From the NCBI GenBank assembly GCA_958414825.1, contig CATYXQ010000018.1:1-32049 (forward strand): a stretch of DNA of 32,049 nucleotides, written 5' to 3'. The notes under the pieces were generated by a model. It was not told where the DNA came from and did not search any database. It saw only the letters and a list, made by a program, of their open reading frames with translations. A program made the translations under genes and the position numbers. This DNA comes from an uncultured Eubacteriales bacterium (lineage in GTDB: Bacteria > Bacillota > Clostridia > Oscillospirales > CAG-272). Positions 1 through 8,088 of this stretch are shown one piece after another. Numbering within the stretch: position 1 is the stretch's first letter; each line of letters starts with the position of its first letter.

Positions 1-174
1 GTAGTTACTGTATAGTGTTCATGCGGCGCAGAGTATGTAACGCGCTCTACATAGGGCGTTGTTTAGGTTGAAATCTGTTCCAAATGTCATCCGTTCTTCA
101 CAGGCAAGCAGAAATTTGTGGATGCCGGCGGACGTGTTGATCGCTTTAAGAAGCGTCTGAGCATGGTAAAATAA
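1..174 (+). pseudogene. rpmE: 50S ribosomal protein L31 (3' part), with three in-frame TAG codons
   Basis: Reading frame 1 from base 1 gives an L31 C-terminal region ending at TAA 172-174. The Zn-ribbon type is clear: CSC at 16-24, CSKC at 76-87, then HPFFTGKQKF and GGRVDRFKKR. The 5' end lies outside the window. Three codons in the frame are TAG (13-15, 52-54, 64-66). From memory of the L31 family, each falls where a basic residue, mostly lysine, is usual, so AAG to TAG is the simplest change. The remaining codons look fully conserved and there is no frameshift. L31 is a small protein of the large ribosomal subunit; Cys-rich copies also store zinc. This could be a decaying copy, base errors at a contig end, or recoding. 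I label it pseudogene only because the frame is interrupted. The family assignment is secure; the status is not. Confidence 0.8.
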
Positions 175-193
175 GTTTGGTTTATGCTTGAAT

Positions 194-237
194 GGGGCAA
201 GTGAACGCTGCTTTGCGGTCGCTTGCCCCTTGTTTCT
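194..237 (+). terminator. Rho-independent terminator after rpmE
   Basis: The arms 194-208 and 215-229 form a 15-bp stem with one mismatch and one G-T pair around a 6-base loop, followed by a modest T-rich tail (ttgtttct). It lies 20 bases after the L31 stop and separates it from hflX. Confidence 0.75.
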
Positions 238-301
238 GTGCGGATCATGTTCGCGCGGCCTTTGGCGTGCGGTCGGCTTTGAACCCGGGAGGTATTAATT
301 T

Positions 302-1555
302 ATGGAAAAAGAAAAAATAACGGATGCTGTATTGGTTGGCATTGCGAAAAAGGGCAGCAGCGATGAAGCGTGTGAAAAAAGCTTGGATGAGCTTGAGCGT
401 CTATTGGAGACGGCCGGCGGACATGTGTTTGCGCGCATGGTGCAGTTTGTCGAGCGCGAAAATCCCAAAACCTGTATCGGCAGCGGCAAGCTTGAAGAAC
501 TTCGTCAGATTTGTTTGGCAAATGATATTTCTCTTGTTGTATTTGATGTAGAACTCAGTCCGTCTCAAATCCGCAATATTGAGGATGCGCTTGAGGATAC
601 GGAAGTGATTGACCGCAGTATGCTGATTTTGGATATTTTCGCGTTACACGCCTCCAGCGCTGAGGGAAAGCTGCAGGTTGAACTTGCGCAACTGAAATAT
701 ACGGCGCCGCGCCTTGTCGGAAAAGGAAAACAACTTTCAAGACAGGAGGGGCGGATCGGAACGCGCGGTCCCGGTGAGTCAAAACTTGAGACTGATCGGC
801 GGCATCTGGCGCGCCGCATTGCGGCATTGGAAGAGGCGCTGAAAGAAGTGGAACGCAATCGGAGCACAACGCGCGCCGCGCGTATGCGCAGCGGATTGAA
901 GCGCGTTGCGATTGTCGGATATACAAATGCGGGTAAATCTACACTGATGAATCGCCTGACCGATGCGGGGGTGTTAGCAGAAGATAAATTGTTTGCGACG
1001 CTGGATTCCACCACCCGTAAGCTTACGCTGCCCGAGGGGACGGAGGTTTTGCTTTCGGATACGGTCGGCTTTATCCGCAAGCTGCCCCATCATCTGATTA
1101 AAGCATTTAAGTCAACGCTGGACGAGCTTCGGTATGCGGATATTTTAGTGGTGCTTGCCGATGCTTCCGATGCGGAATGCAGCGAACAGTTAGAGGTAAC
1201 GTCGGAAATTATTGCGCAACTCGGCGCAGGAGATAAACCGGCCTTATATGCGTTCAATAAATCCGATCTGGCGCGGGACGGTATGACTGCCGTAGGTACC
1301 CGGCCTGAGCAGGCGGTTTTTATATCTGCTAAGGACGGCAGTGGGATCGAGCGTTTTTTGTCTATGCTTGAAACGTTTGCACGCGCCGGAACAAAGCGCT
1401 GTGTTTTGCGGATTCCGCTTGAGGCACAGTCGCTGGTGGGACAGCTTTATAAGACGGCCGTGGTTGAAGATGTCCGGTATACCGAACAGTACGCGGAGGT
1501 GCAGGCGACGCTGGACAGCCGTGCGCAGGGACTGTTTAAAGAATATATTGTTTGA
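302..1555 (+). CDS. hflX: GTPase HflX
   Basis: 417 aa, the usual size of HflX, a ribosome-associated GTPase that splits stalled or heat-damaged 70S ribosomes. The N-terminal HflX domain (about residues 1-180) has the family's glycine-rich turn IGTRGPGESKLETDRR. It is followed by a basic helical linker and a Ras-like G domain with G1 GYTNAGKS at residues 206-213, G3 DTVGF, and G4 NKSD. The ATG at 302 is preceded by ggagg at 288-292 with a 9-base gap. The stop (TGA 1553-1555) overlaps the ribosome-binding site of the next gene, so hflX and yigZ are probably cotranscribed and coupled. No convincing promoter was seen between the rpmE terminator and this gene. Confidence 0.97.
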   Translation: MEKEKITDAVLVGIAKKGSSDEACEKSLDELERLLETAGGHVFARMVQFVERENPKTCIGSGKLEELRQICLANDISLVVFDVELSPSQIRNIEDALEDTEVIDRSMLILDIFALHASSAEGKLQVELAQLKYTAPRLVGKGKQLSRQEGRIGTRGPGESKLETDRRHLARRIAALEEALKEVERNRSTTRAARMRSGLKRVAIVGYTNAGKSTLMNRLTDAGVLAEDKLFATLDSTTRKLTLPEGTEVLLSDTVGFIRKLPHHLIKAFKSTLDELRYADILVVLADASDAECSEQLEVTSEIIAQLGAGDKPALYAFNKSDLARDGMTAVGTRPEQAVFISAKDGSGIERFLSMLETFARAGTKRCVLRIPLEAQSLVGQLYKTAVVEDVRYTEQYAEVQATLDSRAQGLFKEYIV

Positions 1556-1562
1556 GGCTGCA

Positions 1563-2204
1563 ATGAAAAACGAGAAGCATGGAGATAAGTGCTATAAAAC
1601 GCTACGGGAAGAGGGACACGGCGTTTATGAAGAAAAACGCTCGGAATTTCTCGGTCGTGCCATGCATGTCGAAAATGAGCAGGAAGCGCTTGATTTGATT
1701 CGGCGTGTGCGGGAGGAACATCATGACGCTCGGCATCATGTGTATGCATATGTGCTCGACGGCGGCCGGATTCAGCGGTATAGCGACGACGGGGAACCGC
1801 AGGGAACCGGAGGCATACCGGTACTGGATGTTTTGCGTAAATCGGGAATTGATGACGCCTGTATCGTGGTTACCCGCTATTTCGGCGGGATTCTGCTCGG
1901 TGCGGGCGGACTTGTGCGCGCCTATACCGCTGCGGCAAAACTTGCGGTAGAATCGGCGGGTACTGTCACGTATGAACGGTATGCCGAGTTCCGTATTTTG
2001 CTGTCGTATTCCGAGTATCAAAAACTGCTTTCAAAATTGCCGGATTTCGGTGCGATTGCAGACGGAACTGATTTTGCCGATACAGTTACGTTGCGCGCGG
2101 CGGTTCGTGTCGGGGACGCCGGACGATTTGCCGACGCGATTTGCGAGCTTTTCGGCGGACGGGTATTTGCCGAGCGAATCGGAGAGCGTTATGACAAAGC
2201 CTGA
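1563..2204 (+). CDS. yigZ: YigZ/IMPACT family protein
   Basis: 213 aa, matching the usual length of the YigZ/IMPACT (UPF0029) family, whose bacterial role is poorly defined; the eukaryotic relative IMPACT regulates Gcn2 signalling. The N-terminal domain carries the family signature SDDGEPQGTGGIPVL and the H-D-A-x-H-H region (EEHHDARHHVYAYV), followed by TRYFGGILLGAGGLVRAY. A C-terminal DUF1949-like domain occupies about residues 135-205. The frame is open upstream into hflX, but the ATG at 1563 is the right start: gagg at 1554-1557 precedes it by 5 bases and the product has the family's N-terminus. It lies 7 bases after the hflX stop, so it belongs to the same operon. Confidence 0.93.
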   Translation: MKNEKHGDKCYKTLREEGHGVYEEKRSEFLGRAMHVENEQEALDLIRRVREEHHDARHHVYAYVLDGGRIQRYSDDGEPQGTGGIPVLDVLRKSGIDDACIVVTRYFGGILLGAGGLVRAYTAAAKLAVESAGTVTYERYAEFRILLSYSEYQKLLSKLPDFGAIADGTDFADTVTLRAAVRVGDAGRFADAICELFGGRVFAERIGERYDKA

Positions 2205-2287
2205 AGTAGAGGGCGCTCGGTGTTTTGAAGATATTTTCCAAAGATACATTTATTTTCAAATGAAACGGCTTATTTTTTTATGAAAAT

Positions 2288-2328
2288 TATACGCGCAAAA
2301 AAAGGGAAATCCTTTTTTTGCGCGTATA
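2288..2328. repeat. Perfect inverted repeat after yigZ, possible terminator
   Basis: Arms of 18 bases (2288-2305 and 2311-2328) pair perfectly around the loop gaaat. The arms contain A7 and T7 runs inside the stem rather than a T-tract after it. It may still end yigZ transcripts or act in both directions, but it is not a textbook terminator. Confidence 0.6.
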
Positions 2329-2368
2329 TTATTGTCGTAAATCATTGAAACGGTAACGGAGGGATTGT

Positions 2369-3385
2369 ATGGCGGAAAAAATATCGGATATTTTTCTGAA
2401 ACGGGAAGAAGACACGCTTTCTCCCTATGCTTTCCTGACAAAGAATACGCGCGGGCGGGAGCATCCGTATGTTCCCTGTGAAAACAGGACGGAGTTTCAG
2501 CGAGACCGCGATCGCATCATTCATTCAAAATCCTTCAGACGGCTGATGCATAAAACACAGGTGTTTTTGTTTCCGGCAGATGAACACTATCGTACCCGGA
2601 TGACGCACACGCTTGAAGTGACGCAGGTTGCCCGCATTATTGCGCGTGCGCTGCGGCTGAATGAAGATTTGACGGAAGCCGCGGCCATGGGGCATGATCT
2701 CGGACATACGCCGTTCGGTCATGCCGGCGAAGTGGCCATGCAGCAGTGCTATTCACCGGAATTTACCCATTACAAACAAAGTTTACGGGTCGTTGAACAG
2801 CTTGAAAACAACGGAGAGGGGCTCAATCTTACCTGGGAAGTGCGGGACGGCATTCTGAATCATACGGGAGAATGTATGGCTTCTACATTGGAGGGCGTGA
2901 TTGTCAAATTCGCGGATCGCATTGCCTACATCAATCATGACATAGACGATGCGTGCCGCGCGGGAATCCTAAAGATAGACGATATTCCAAAAGAACTCAC
3001 AGAAGTGCTTGGCAGGGGACACAGCGAGCGGATTAACCGCATGGTGACTTCCGTGATTCATGCAAGTACAGATCAGCCGTCTATTCGCTTTACGGAAGAA
3101 GTAGGGCAGGCGACTATGGCGCTTCGTTCGTTTCTTTTTCAACATGTGTATACAAATCCTCTGGCAAAATCGGAGGACAATAAGGCGAAAGAGCTATTGG
3201 CGCGTCTGTTTGCACATTTTGTAAAAAATCCGGATCAGATGCCTGCGCTTTATTTTCGCAATACTGAAAAAGAGCCGGTTGAACGCTGCGTCTGCGATTT
3301 TATTTCCAGTATGACAGACCGATATGCAATCAATCTTTACAGTGAACTCTTTATACCGCAGGTCTGGCGAGGGAAGCAATTATGA
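2369..3385 (+). CDS. dgt: Deoxyguanosinetriphosphate triphosphohydrolase-like HD protein
   Basis: 338 aa, close to the dGTPase-like type 2 family. Such enzymes hydrolyse dNTPs to the deoxynucleoside and triphosphate, trimming dNTP pools. The HD metal-binding set is present: H80 in RMTHTLEVTQVARI, H109-D110 in GHDLGHTPFGHAGE, and a later D in VKFADRIAYINHDIDDA. The N-terminal FQRDRDRIIHSKSFRRL stretch is typical of the family. The ATG at 2369 follows ggaggg. The gene ends in a 4-base ATGA overlap with dnaG, so dNTP pool control and primer synthesis are translationally coupled, an arrangement common in Clostridia. Confidence 0.94.
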   Translation: MAEKISDIFLKREEDTLSPYAFLTKNTRGREHPYVPCENRTEFQRDRDRIIHSKSFRRLMHKTQVFLFPADEHYRTRMTHTLEVTQVARIIARALRLNEDLTEAAAMGHDLGHTPFGHAGEVAMQQCYSPEFTHYKQSLRVVEQLENNGEGLNLTWEVRDGILNHTGECMASTLEGVIVKFADRIAYINHDIDDACRAGILKIDDIPKELTEVLGRGHSERINRMVTSVIHASTDQPSIRFTEEVGQATMALRSFLFQHVYTNPLAKSEDNKAKELLARLFAHFVKNPDQMPALYFRNTEKEPVERCVCDFISSMTDRYAINLYSELFIPQVWRGKQL

Positions 3386-5127
3386 TCGACAGCCGTGTGA
3401 TTGAGGAAATTAAATCAAGAAACGATATTGTCGATGTGATTTCTGCTTATGTCCATTTAAAGCGTGCCGGCTCGAATTATCAGGGACTTTGTCCGTTTCA
3501 TTCGGAAAAAACGCCTTCGTTTACGGTATTTTCAGCAACGCAAGGATATTATTGTTTCGGATGCGGCGCGGGCGGAGATGTGATTACGTTTATTCGTCAG
3601 TCGGAAAATCTTGAATATATTCCGGCGCTTGAATTTTTGGCGCGCCGCGCGGGTATAACCATTCCGGCGGATTTGACAAGACGGGACGGCTTTGACCGGT
3701 CGAGAATGCTCGCCATGAATCGGGAGGCTGCGCGCTTTTTCCATAATCAGCTTTTTGAACCTTCCGGCAGGGAGGCGCTGCGCTACCTTACGGCGCGCGG
3801 GCTTTCGGAAGCCGTAATCAAGCATTTCGGACTCGGGTATTCGCCGCCCGGCTTTTCTGTACTCACCGCTTATCTGCATAAGCTGGGGTATACGGATCAG
3901 GAAATGACGTCTGCTTTTTTATGCGGAAAGAGTAAAAAGAGCGGCGCGCCGTTTGATTATTTTCGGAATCGGGTGATGTTTCCCATTATTGACGTGTCGG
4001 GAAATGTGATCGCTTTCGGCGGGCGCGTTATGGATGATTCGACGCCGAAATATCTGAATTCTTCCGATACGCCTGTCTTTAAAAAAAGCAGGAATTTATT
4101 TGCGCTCAACTTTGCCAGGACAAGCTGCTCGGATGAGATTGTTCTGTGCGAGGGCTATATGGACGTGATTGCCATGCATTCGGCGGGTTTTACAAATGCG
4201 GTGGCCACGCTTGGAACGGCGCTGACGCCGGAACAGGCGCGGATTATGGCGCGATATACCAAAAAAGTGCTGATTTCCTATGACAGCGACGCTGCGGGAC
4301 AAAAAGCTGCCAACCGTGCAATCGGTATTCTCGGCGAGGTTGGACTGGATGTACGTGTGCTTCAGCTGAGCGGAGCGAAAGATCCGGATGAGTTTTTAAA
4401 AAAATACGGCGCGGAGAAGTTTCGTGCGCAGCTAACCGGCAGTAAAAGCAAATTTGATTATAACATGGAAAACATTCTCGCAAGGCATGATATTTCGTTG
4501 CCGGATGAAAAGATCAAAGCTTGCGCCGAACTGTGTAAAATGATCGCTGAGATTTATTCCAGCGCAGAGCGGGAAATTTATATTGCCGCAATGGCTAAAC
4601 AACTGGAAATTCCGGCTCAGAGTATAAAAACCGATGTAGAACGGTTGATTCGGGTTCGGAAAAAGGAATATAAAAAACAGGAAGCGCAGAAAATAGTTCG
4701 GCAGAGCGCAGGATACGGAGACCGGGTGAATCCCGACTATGCCCGGAATATCGCTGCCGCGCGAGCGGAAGAAACGGTTTTAGGGCTGATGCTTCTGTAT
4801 CCCGAGTACAGAAGAATGGTGGTAGAGAAAGAAGTTCCTCTTGCAGAAACGGATTTTTTCACCGAATTCGGGAAGCGTGTATTCAAGGCGACCTTTGAGA
4901 TCGTTTCGGCCGGGAATTTTGATGCGGCGCTGCTCGGAGATTATTTTACGCCCGAGGAACTGGGGCGGATTATGCGGATGCAGCTTGCACGCCGTGAACT
5001 CAGCGATAACGGCGTCGGCGTATTTCGCGACAGCGCGGAAGCCCTTCGGCGGGAAACACACAGTGCGGATGATTCCGATCCGCTCGGCGATATCCGCGAT
5101 CTGATAAACAGAAAAAGAAATACATAA
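3382..5127 (+). CDS. dnaG: DNA primase DnaG
   Basis: 581 aa, normal for DnaG, which lays down RNA primers at the replication fork with the replicative helicase. The N-terminal CHC2 zinc ribbon has C37, H40, C58 and C61. The catalytic core contains the TOPRIM motif CEGYMDVIA with the metal-binding glutamate near residue 257, and the second TOPRIM acidic motif SYDSDAAGQKAA. The C-terminal part (about residues 440-581) looks like the helicase-interacting domain. The start ATG overlaps the dgt stop. rpoD follows 25 bases after the stop, reproducing the conserved dnaG-rpoD macromolecular synthesis arrangement. Confidence 0.98.
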   Translation: MIDSRVIEEIKSRNDIVDVISAYVHLKRAGSNYQGLCPFHSEKTPSFTVFSATQGYYCFGCGAGGDVITFIRQSENLEYIPALEFLARRAGITIPADLTRRDGFDRSRMLAMNREAARFFHNQLFEPSGREALRYLTARGLSEAVIKHFGLGYSPPGFSVLTAYLHKLGYTDQEMTSAFLCGKSKKSGAPFDYFRNRVMFPIIDVSGNVIAFGGRVMDDSTPKYLNSSDTPVFKKSRNLFALNFARTSCSDEIVLCEGYMDVIAMHSAGFTNAVATLGTALTPEQARIMARYTKKVLISYDSDAAGQKAANRAIGILGEVGLDVRVLQLSGAKDPDEFLKKYGAEKFRAQLTGSKSKFDYNMENILARHDISLPDEKIKACAELCKMIAEIYSSAEREIYIAAMAKQLEIPAQSIKTDVERLIRVRKKEYKKQEAQKIVRQSAGYGDRVNPDYARNIAAARAEETVLGLMLLYPEYRRMVVEKEVPLAETDFFTEFGKRVFKATFEIVSAGNFDAALLGDYFTPEELGRIMRMQLARRELSDNGVGVFRDSAEALRRETHSADDSDPLGDIRDLINRKRNT

Positions 5128-5152
5128 ATGCGGCGGTATGAAAGGAAAGCAA

Positions 5153-6271
5153 ATGAGCAACGAGAATCAGAAAAAAATCGATATCAATGAACTGATTGAA
5201 AAAGGAAAAAGCAAAGGCAGTCTAACCAACGCCGAAGTTCTGGAAGTAATGGAACTGAACGACTGCGATATCGATCAGATGGAAAAAATCTATGAACAGA
5301 TTGAAAGCAATGGAATTGAAATCACCGGATTTGATACGGTAGAAATTGATGATATTGACGATCTGGAAGCCGATGATGAGGAAATTGAACAGCTTGAATC
5401 GGCAGAGGATATGGAAAAAATGCTGGCCCAAGAGGGGCTGGCTATCGATGATCCTGTACGCATGTACCTCAAGGAGATCGGAAAGATTCCGCTGCTCGAT
5501 GCGGAAAAAGAGATGATTTTGGCGCAGCGGATCAGCTGCGGAGACGAGAAAGCCAAAAATGAACTCGTAGAAGCCAATCTTCGTTTGGTTGTCAGCATTG
5601 CAAAACGGTATGTCGGCAAGGGCATGTTTTTCCTGGATCTGATTCAGGAGGGAAATCTCGGTCTTATGAAAGCCGTTGACAAATTCGATTATAAAAAGGG
5701 ATATAAATTTTCCACCTATGCGACCTGGTGGATCCGGCAGGCGATTACCCGTGCGATTGCCGATCAGGCGCGTACAATCCGGATCCCGGTTCATATGGTG
5801 GAAACCATACACAAAGTATCTCGCTATTCCAGACAGCTTTTGCAGGAACTCGGACATGAGGCAAGCGCTGACGAGATTGCGGAAAAAATGGGCATGAGTC
5901 CGGACAAAGTCAGGGAAATTTTAAAAATCGCGCAGGATCCGGTTTCTTTGGAGACGCCGATCGGCGAAGAAGAAGACAGCCATCTCGGCGATTTTATTGA
6001 AGATTATGATTCGCCGGCTCCTGCCGAAACCGCCTCCTATGCGTTGCTCCGCAAGCATTTGTGTGCGGTATTGCATACGCTGACGCCCAGGGAGGAGCAC
6101 GTTTTAAAGCTGCGTTTCGGTTTGGAGGACGGACGAACGCGAACGTTAGAGGAGGTTGGAAAAGAGTTCGATATCACAAGAGAACGTATCCGTCAGATCG
6201 AGGCCAAAGCTCTTCGTAAGCTGCGTCATCCCAGCCGTTCCAAAAGACTCAAAGATTATTTGGATCAATGA
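5153..6271 (+). CDS. rpoD: RNA polymerase primary sigma factor RpoD/SigA
   Basis: 372 aa from the ATG at 5153, preceded by aaagga at 5141-5146; an in-frame ATG at 5138 is also possible (377 aa). It contains an acidic region 1.1, region 1.2 DPVRMYLKEIGKIPLL, region 2 with LIQEGNLGLMKAVDKF and YKFSTYATWWIRQAITRAI (-10 recognition and melting), region 3, and region 4.2 with the helix-turn-helix ITRERIRQIEAKALRKLRHP (-35 recognition). This is the housekeeping sigma factor, and promoters elsewhere in the window (mraZ, the ROK gene, tRNA-Leu) fit its consensus. It directly follows dnaG. Confidence 0.98.
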   Translation: MSNENQKKIDINELIEKGKSKGSLTNAEVLEVMELNDCDIDQMEKIYEQIESNGIEITGFDTVEIDDIDDLEADDEEIEQLESAEDMEKMLAQEGLAIDDPVRMYLKEIGKIPLLDAEKEMILAQRISCGDEKAKNELVEANLRLVVSIAKRYVGKGMFFLDLIQEGNLGLMKAVDKFDYKKGYKFSTYATWWIRQAITRAIADQARTIRIPVHMVETIHKVSRYSRQLLQELGHEASADEIAEKMGMSPDKVREILKIAQDPVSLETPIGEEEDSHLGDFIEDYDSPAPAETASYALLRKHLCAVLHTLTPREEHVLKLRFGLEDGRTRTLEEVGKEFDITRERIRQIEAKALRKLRHPSRSKRLKDYLDQ

Positions 6272-6302
6272 GTGCTTTTTGGCAGGATATACGGAAAATA
6301 CC

Positions 6303-6331
6303 TTGACATATAGCCTTTTTTAGTGTAAACT
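6303..6331 (+). promoter_or_regulatory. SigA-type promoter for the lipoprotein gene
   Basis: TTGACA at 6303-6308, a 17-base spacer, and TAAACT at 6326-6331. The -35 is perfect and the -10 matches at 4 of 6 positions. It lies 32 bases after the rpoD stop, so the lipoprotein gene has its own promoter. Confidence 0.7.
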
Positions 6332-6345
6332 AATATATGTTTTAT

Positions 6346-6365
6346 GCCGCCCTGCGGCGGGTTTT
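6346..6365 (+). promoter_or_regulatory. GC hairpin plus T-run in the lipoprotein gene leader
   Basis: A short GC stem (gccgc 6346-6350 with gcggc 6354-6358, or the alternative ccgcc/ggcgg) is followed by gtttt. It lies between the promoter at 6303 and the start at 6385, so it could be a weak attenuator, an mRNA-stabilising 5' hairpin, or the terminator of rpoD transcripts. Confidence 0.4.
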
Positions 6366-6384
6366 CATTTAGGAGGAACTTTTC

Positions 6385-8016
6385 ATGCGTAAAAAACTTA
6401 TTTGCCTGTTGCTTTGCTTGTCTGTTTTGCTTCCTGCAATGCTTGCGGGCTGCGGAGAACAGACGGATGCTTCGGACGGGACAGAAGAAGAAGCTTCTGC
6501 CCGTGCAGCTATGACCCTCAGTATGTGGGTCGTGTCCGAAAAGCATGTTTCGCTTGAGACAGAGGCGCTGATTGAAGAAGCCGTTAATGAGATCACGCAG
6601 TCCAAATATACAACAAAGATCGATCTTTCGTTCTTTACGGAAGATGAATACTATACCGCGCTTGAAGACAAGCTTGCGTCAATCAAGGAATATAAAGACA
6701 ACGCTGCTTCCACTACGCCGGTTGTTTTGCCGGGTGCAACGACTGAAGAGACCGAAGATACTACGGCTGAAACGATTGTAAACGAACTCGGCCAGCGCGT
6801 TTTGAAATATCCGGATCTGGATGAAAATCAATTGGATATCATCTTTTTATCGGGGAAAGACCGGCTCCGTTCCTATGCGGATGCGGGATATTTATCGGTG
6901 CTCGACACGAATTTGAATTCTACTTCTAAAGTGTTGAAAGATTATATTTTCCCGACGTTTTTGGATCAGGTAAAATACAATAAAAATACATATGCGATTC
7001 CGAACAACCATTTGATCGGTGAGTATACATATCTTTTGATCAATAAGGCGCTGGCGGAAAAATATTATTTTGATACGTCCTCCGTAACTTCTTTGGTTGA
7101 ATGCGCTGATTTGATTGAAGATATCGGACGGAATGAGACCGATGTTCCGGCGATGCTTTCATATGTTGATCCTGTAAATATGCATTACTGGCTCGGAGAC
7201 GGAGAAATGTCTATTCTTGTTTCCTATATTGCCACCGCTGCGACCATCGGAAACAGAACGATTATGCGGCAGGCATTTGAAACGTCGAGCTTTACCAACC
7301 ATATGCTTTTGATGAAAAAATGCGAAGAAAACGGTTGGTTTGCTGAAAATCCGGAAACGACGGAAGAATTCGGCGTCGCGGTCATGCAGGGCGATTACAA
7401 TTTGCGTGAGGAATACGGTGAGGATTATACGGTAAAAGTTTTGTCATACCCCATGGCTGAGGAGAATACTGTATATGAGGCCATGTTTGGCGTATCGTCC
7501 TATACGGTAAATTTGGATCGCTCTATGGAAATTATCACGTTCTTAAATACGGATCCTGCGCTTAAGAATATTTTGCAGTACGGTGTAGAGGGCGTACATT
7601 ACAGTATTTCCGACGGCGAGTTGGTCTATCTGAATGAGGATTACCGTATGAACAATTGATATACGGGTAATATGTTTATGTCTTATCCGGAGCCGGGTAT
7701 GGATGCGGATATTTGGGAAACGCAGAAAGCCGCAAACCGCGATTCAAAAATTTCTCCGTATTTTGGATTGTCTGACGAATGGGGTAAGGTAGATGCGCTC
7801 TTATTGGAGCAGCTTGAGAAGATTTCGGCGGAGTATATGGAGCGTATGAATCAGTGTGCGACTGCGGATGAACTGTCTGCGTTTTTCCAGACGGCGAAGA
7901 CCGAGTTGGCTCAGAATGAGATGGTTAAAGCCGGATTCAGTACCGATGCGGAATCCAATTCTCCGTATGCGGTGTATTCCAGATGGTTTGAGGCGCTCTG
8001 GCCTTCGGCTGAATGA
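6385..8016 (+). pseudogene. ABC-type extracellular solute-binding lipoprotein, interrupted by an in-frame TGA
   Basis: The N-terminus is a lipoprotein signal: basic MRKK, a hydrophobic stretch, and the lipobox LAGC with C23 as the lipidated residue. The rest resembles family 1 (sugar/peptide type) extracellular solute-binding proteins. One frame runs 6385-8016 (543 sense codons), broken only by TGA at codon 425 (7657-7659). The 118 codons after it remain open and protein-like (YTGNMFMSYPEPGMDADIW and on) and end with TGA next to a strong terminator. Read as two genes, the first would be a 424-aa protein lacking its C-terminal lobe, and the second (ATG 7672) has only a poor ribosome-binding site. 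No permease or ATPase gene is adjacent, so the substrate is unknown. Explanations are a recent nonsense mutation, a sequence error (for example TGG to TGA), or readthrough. RBS taggaggaac precedes the start. Confidence 0.85.
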
Positions 8017-8036
8017 TTTAGGTGAATCAATTTTGA

Positions 8037-8067
8037 CCGCCGTGCTGTAAAAAGCACGGCGGTTTTT
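8037..8067 (+). terminator. Rho-independent terminator after the lipoprotein gene
   Basis: A perfect 10-bp GC-rich stem (8037-8046 with 8053-8062), loop gtaaaa, then ttttt at 8063-8067. There is no T-tract on the reverse strand, so it serves the + strand. Its position shows that the transcription unit extends through the whole 6385-8016 frame. Confidence 0.93.
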
Positions 8068-8088
8068 ATCTGAAAAACTGAATTGTAT

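Noticed and set aside
1..174. Genome-wide reassignment of TAG (or TGA) to an amino acid
   Set aside because: TAG ends ftsQ (21575-21577) and spoIIIAG (25477-25479), and TGA ends hflX, rpoD, mraY, ftsW and others at the right lengths. The interruptions are local.
7657..7715. Bacterial SECIS element making the TGA selenocysteine
   Set aside because: Only a 6-bp stem with a 16-base loop is visible, the shape is unlike known elements, and a selenocysteine is unexpected in this family. Kept only as a low-interest question.
7672..8016. Separate 114-aa gene downstream of the lipoprotein gene
   Set aside because: It is in the same frame, lacks a good ribosome-binding site, and continues the solute-binding protein sequence; it is treated as the C-terminal part of one gene.
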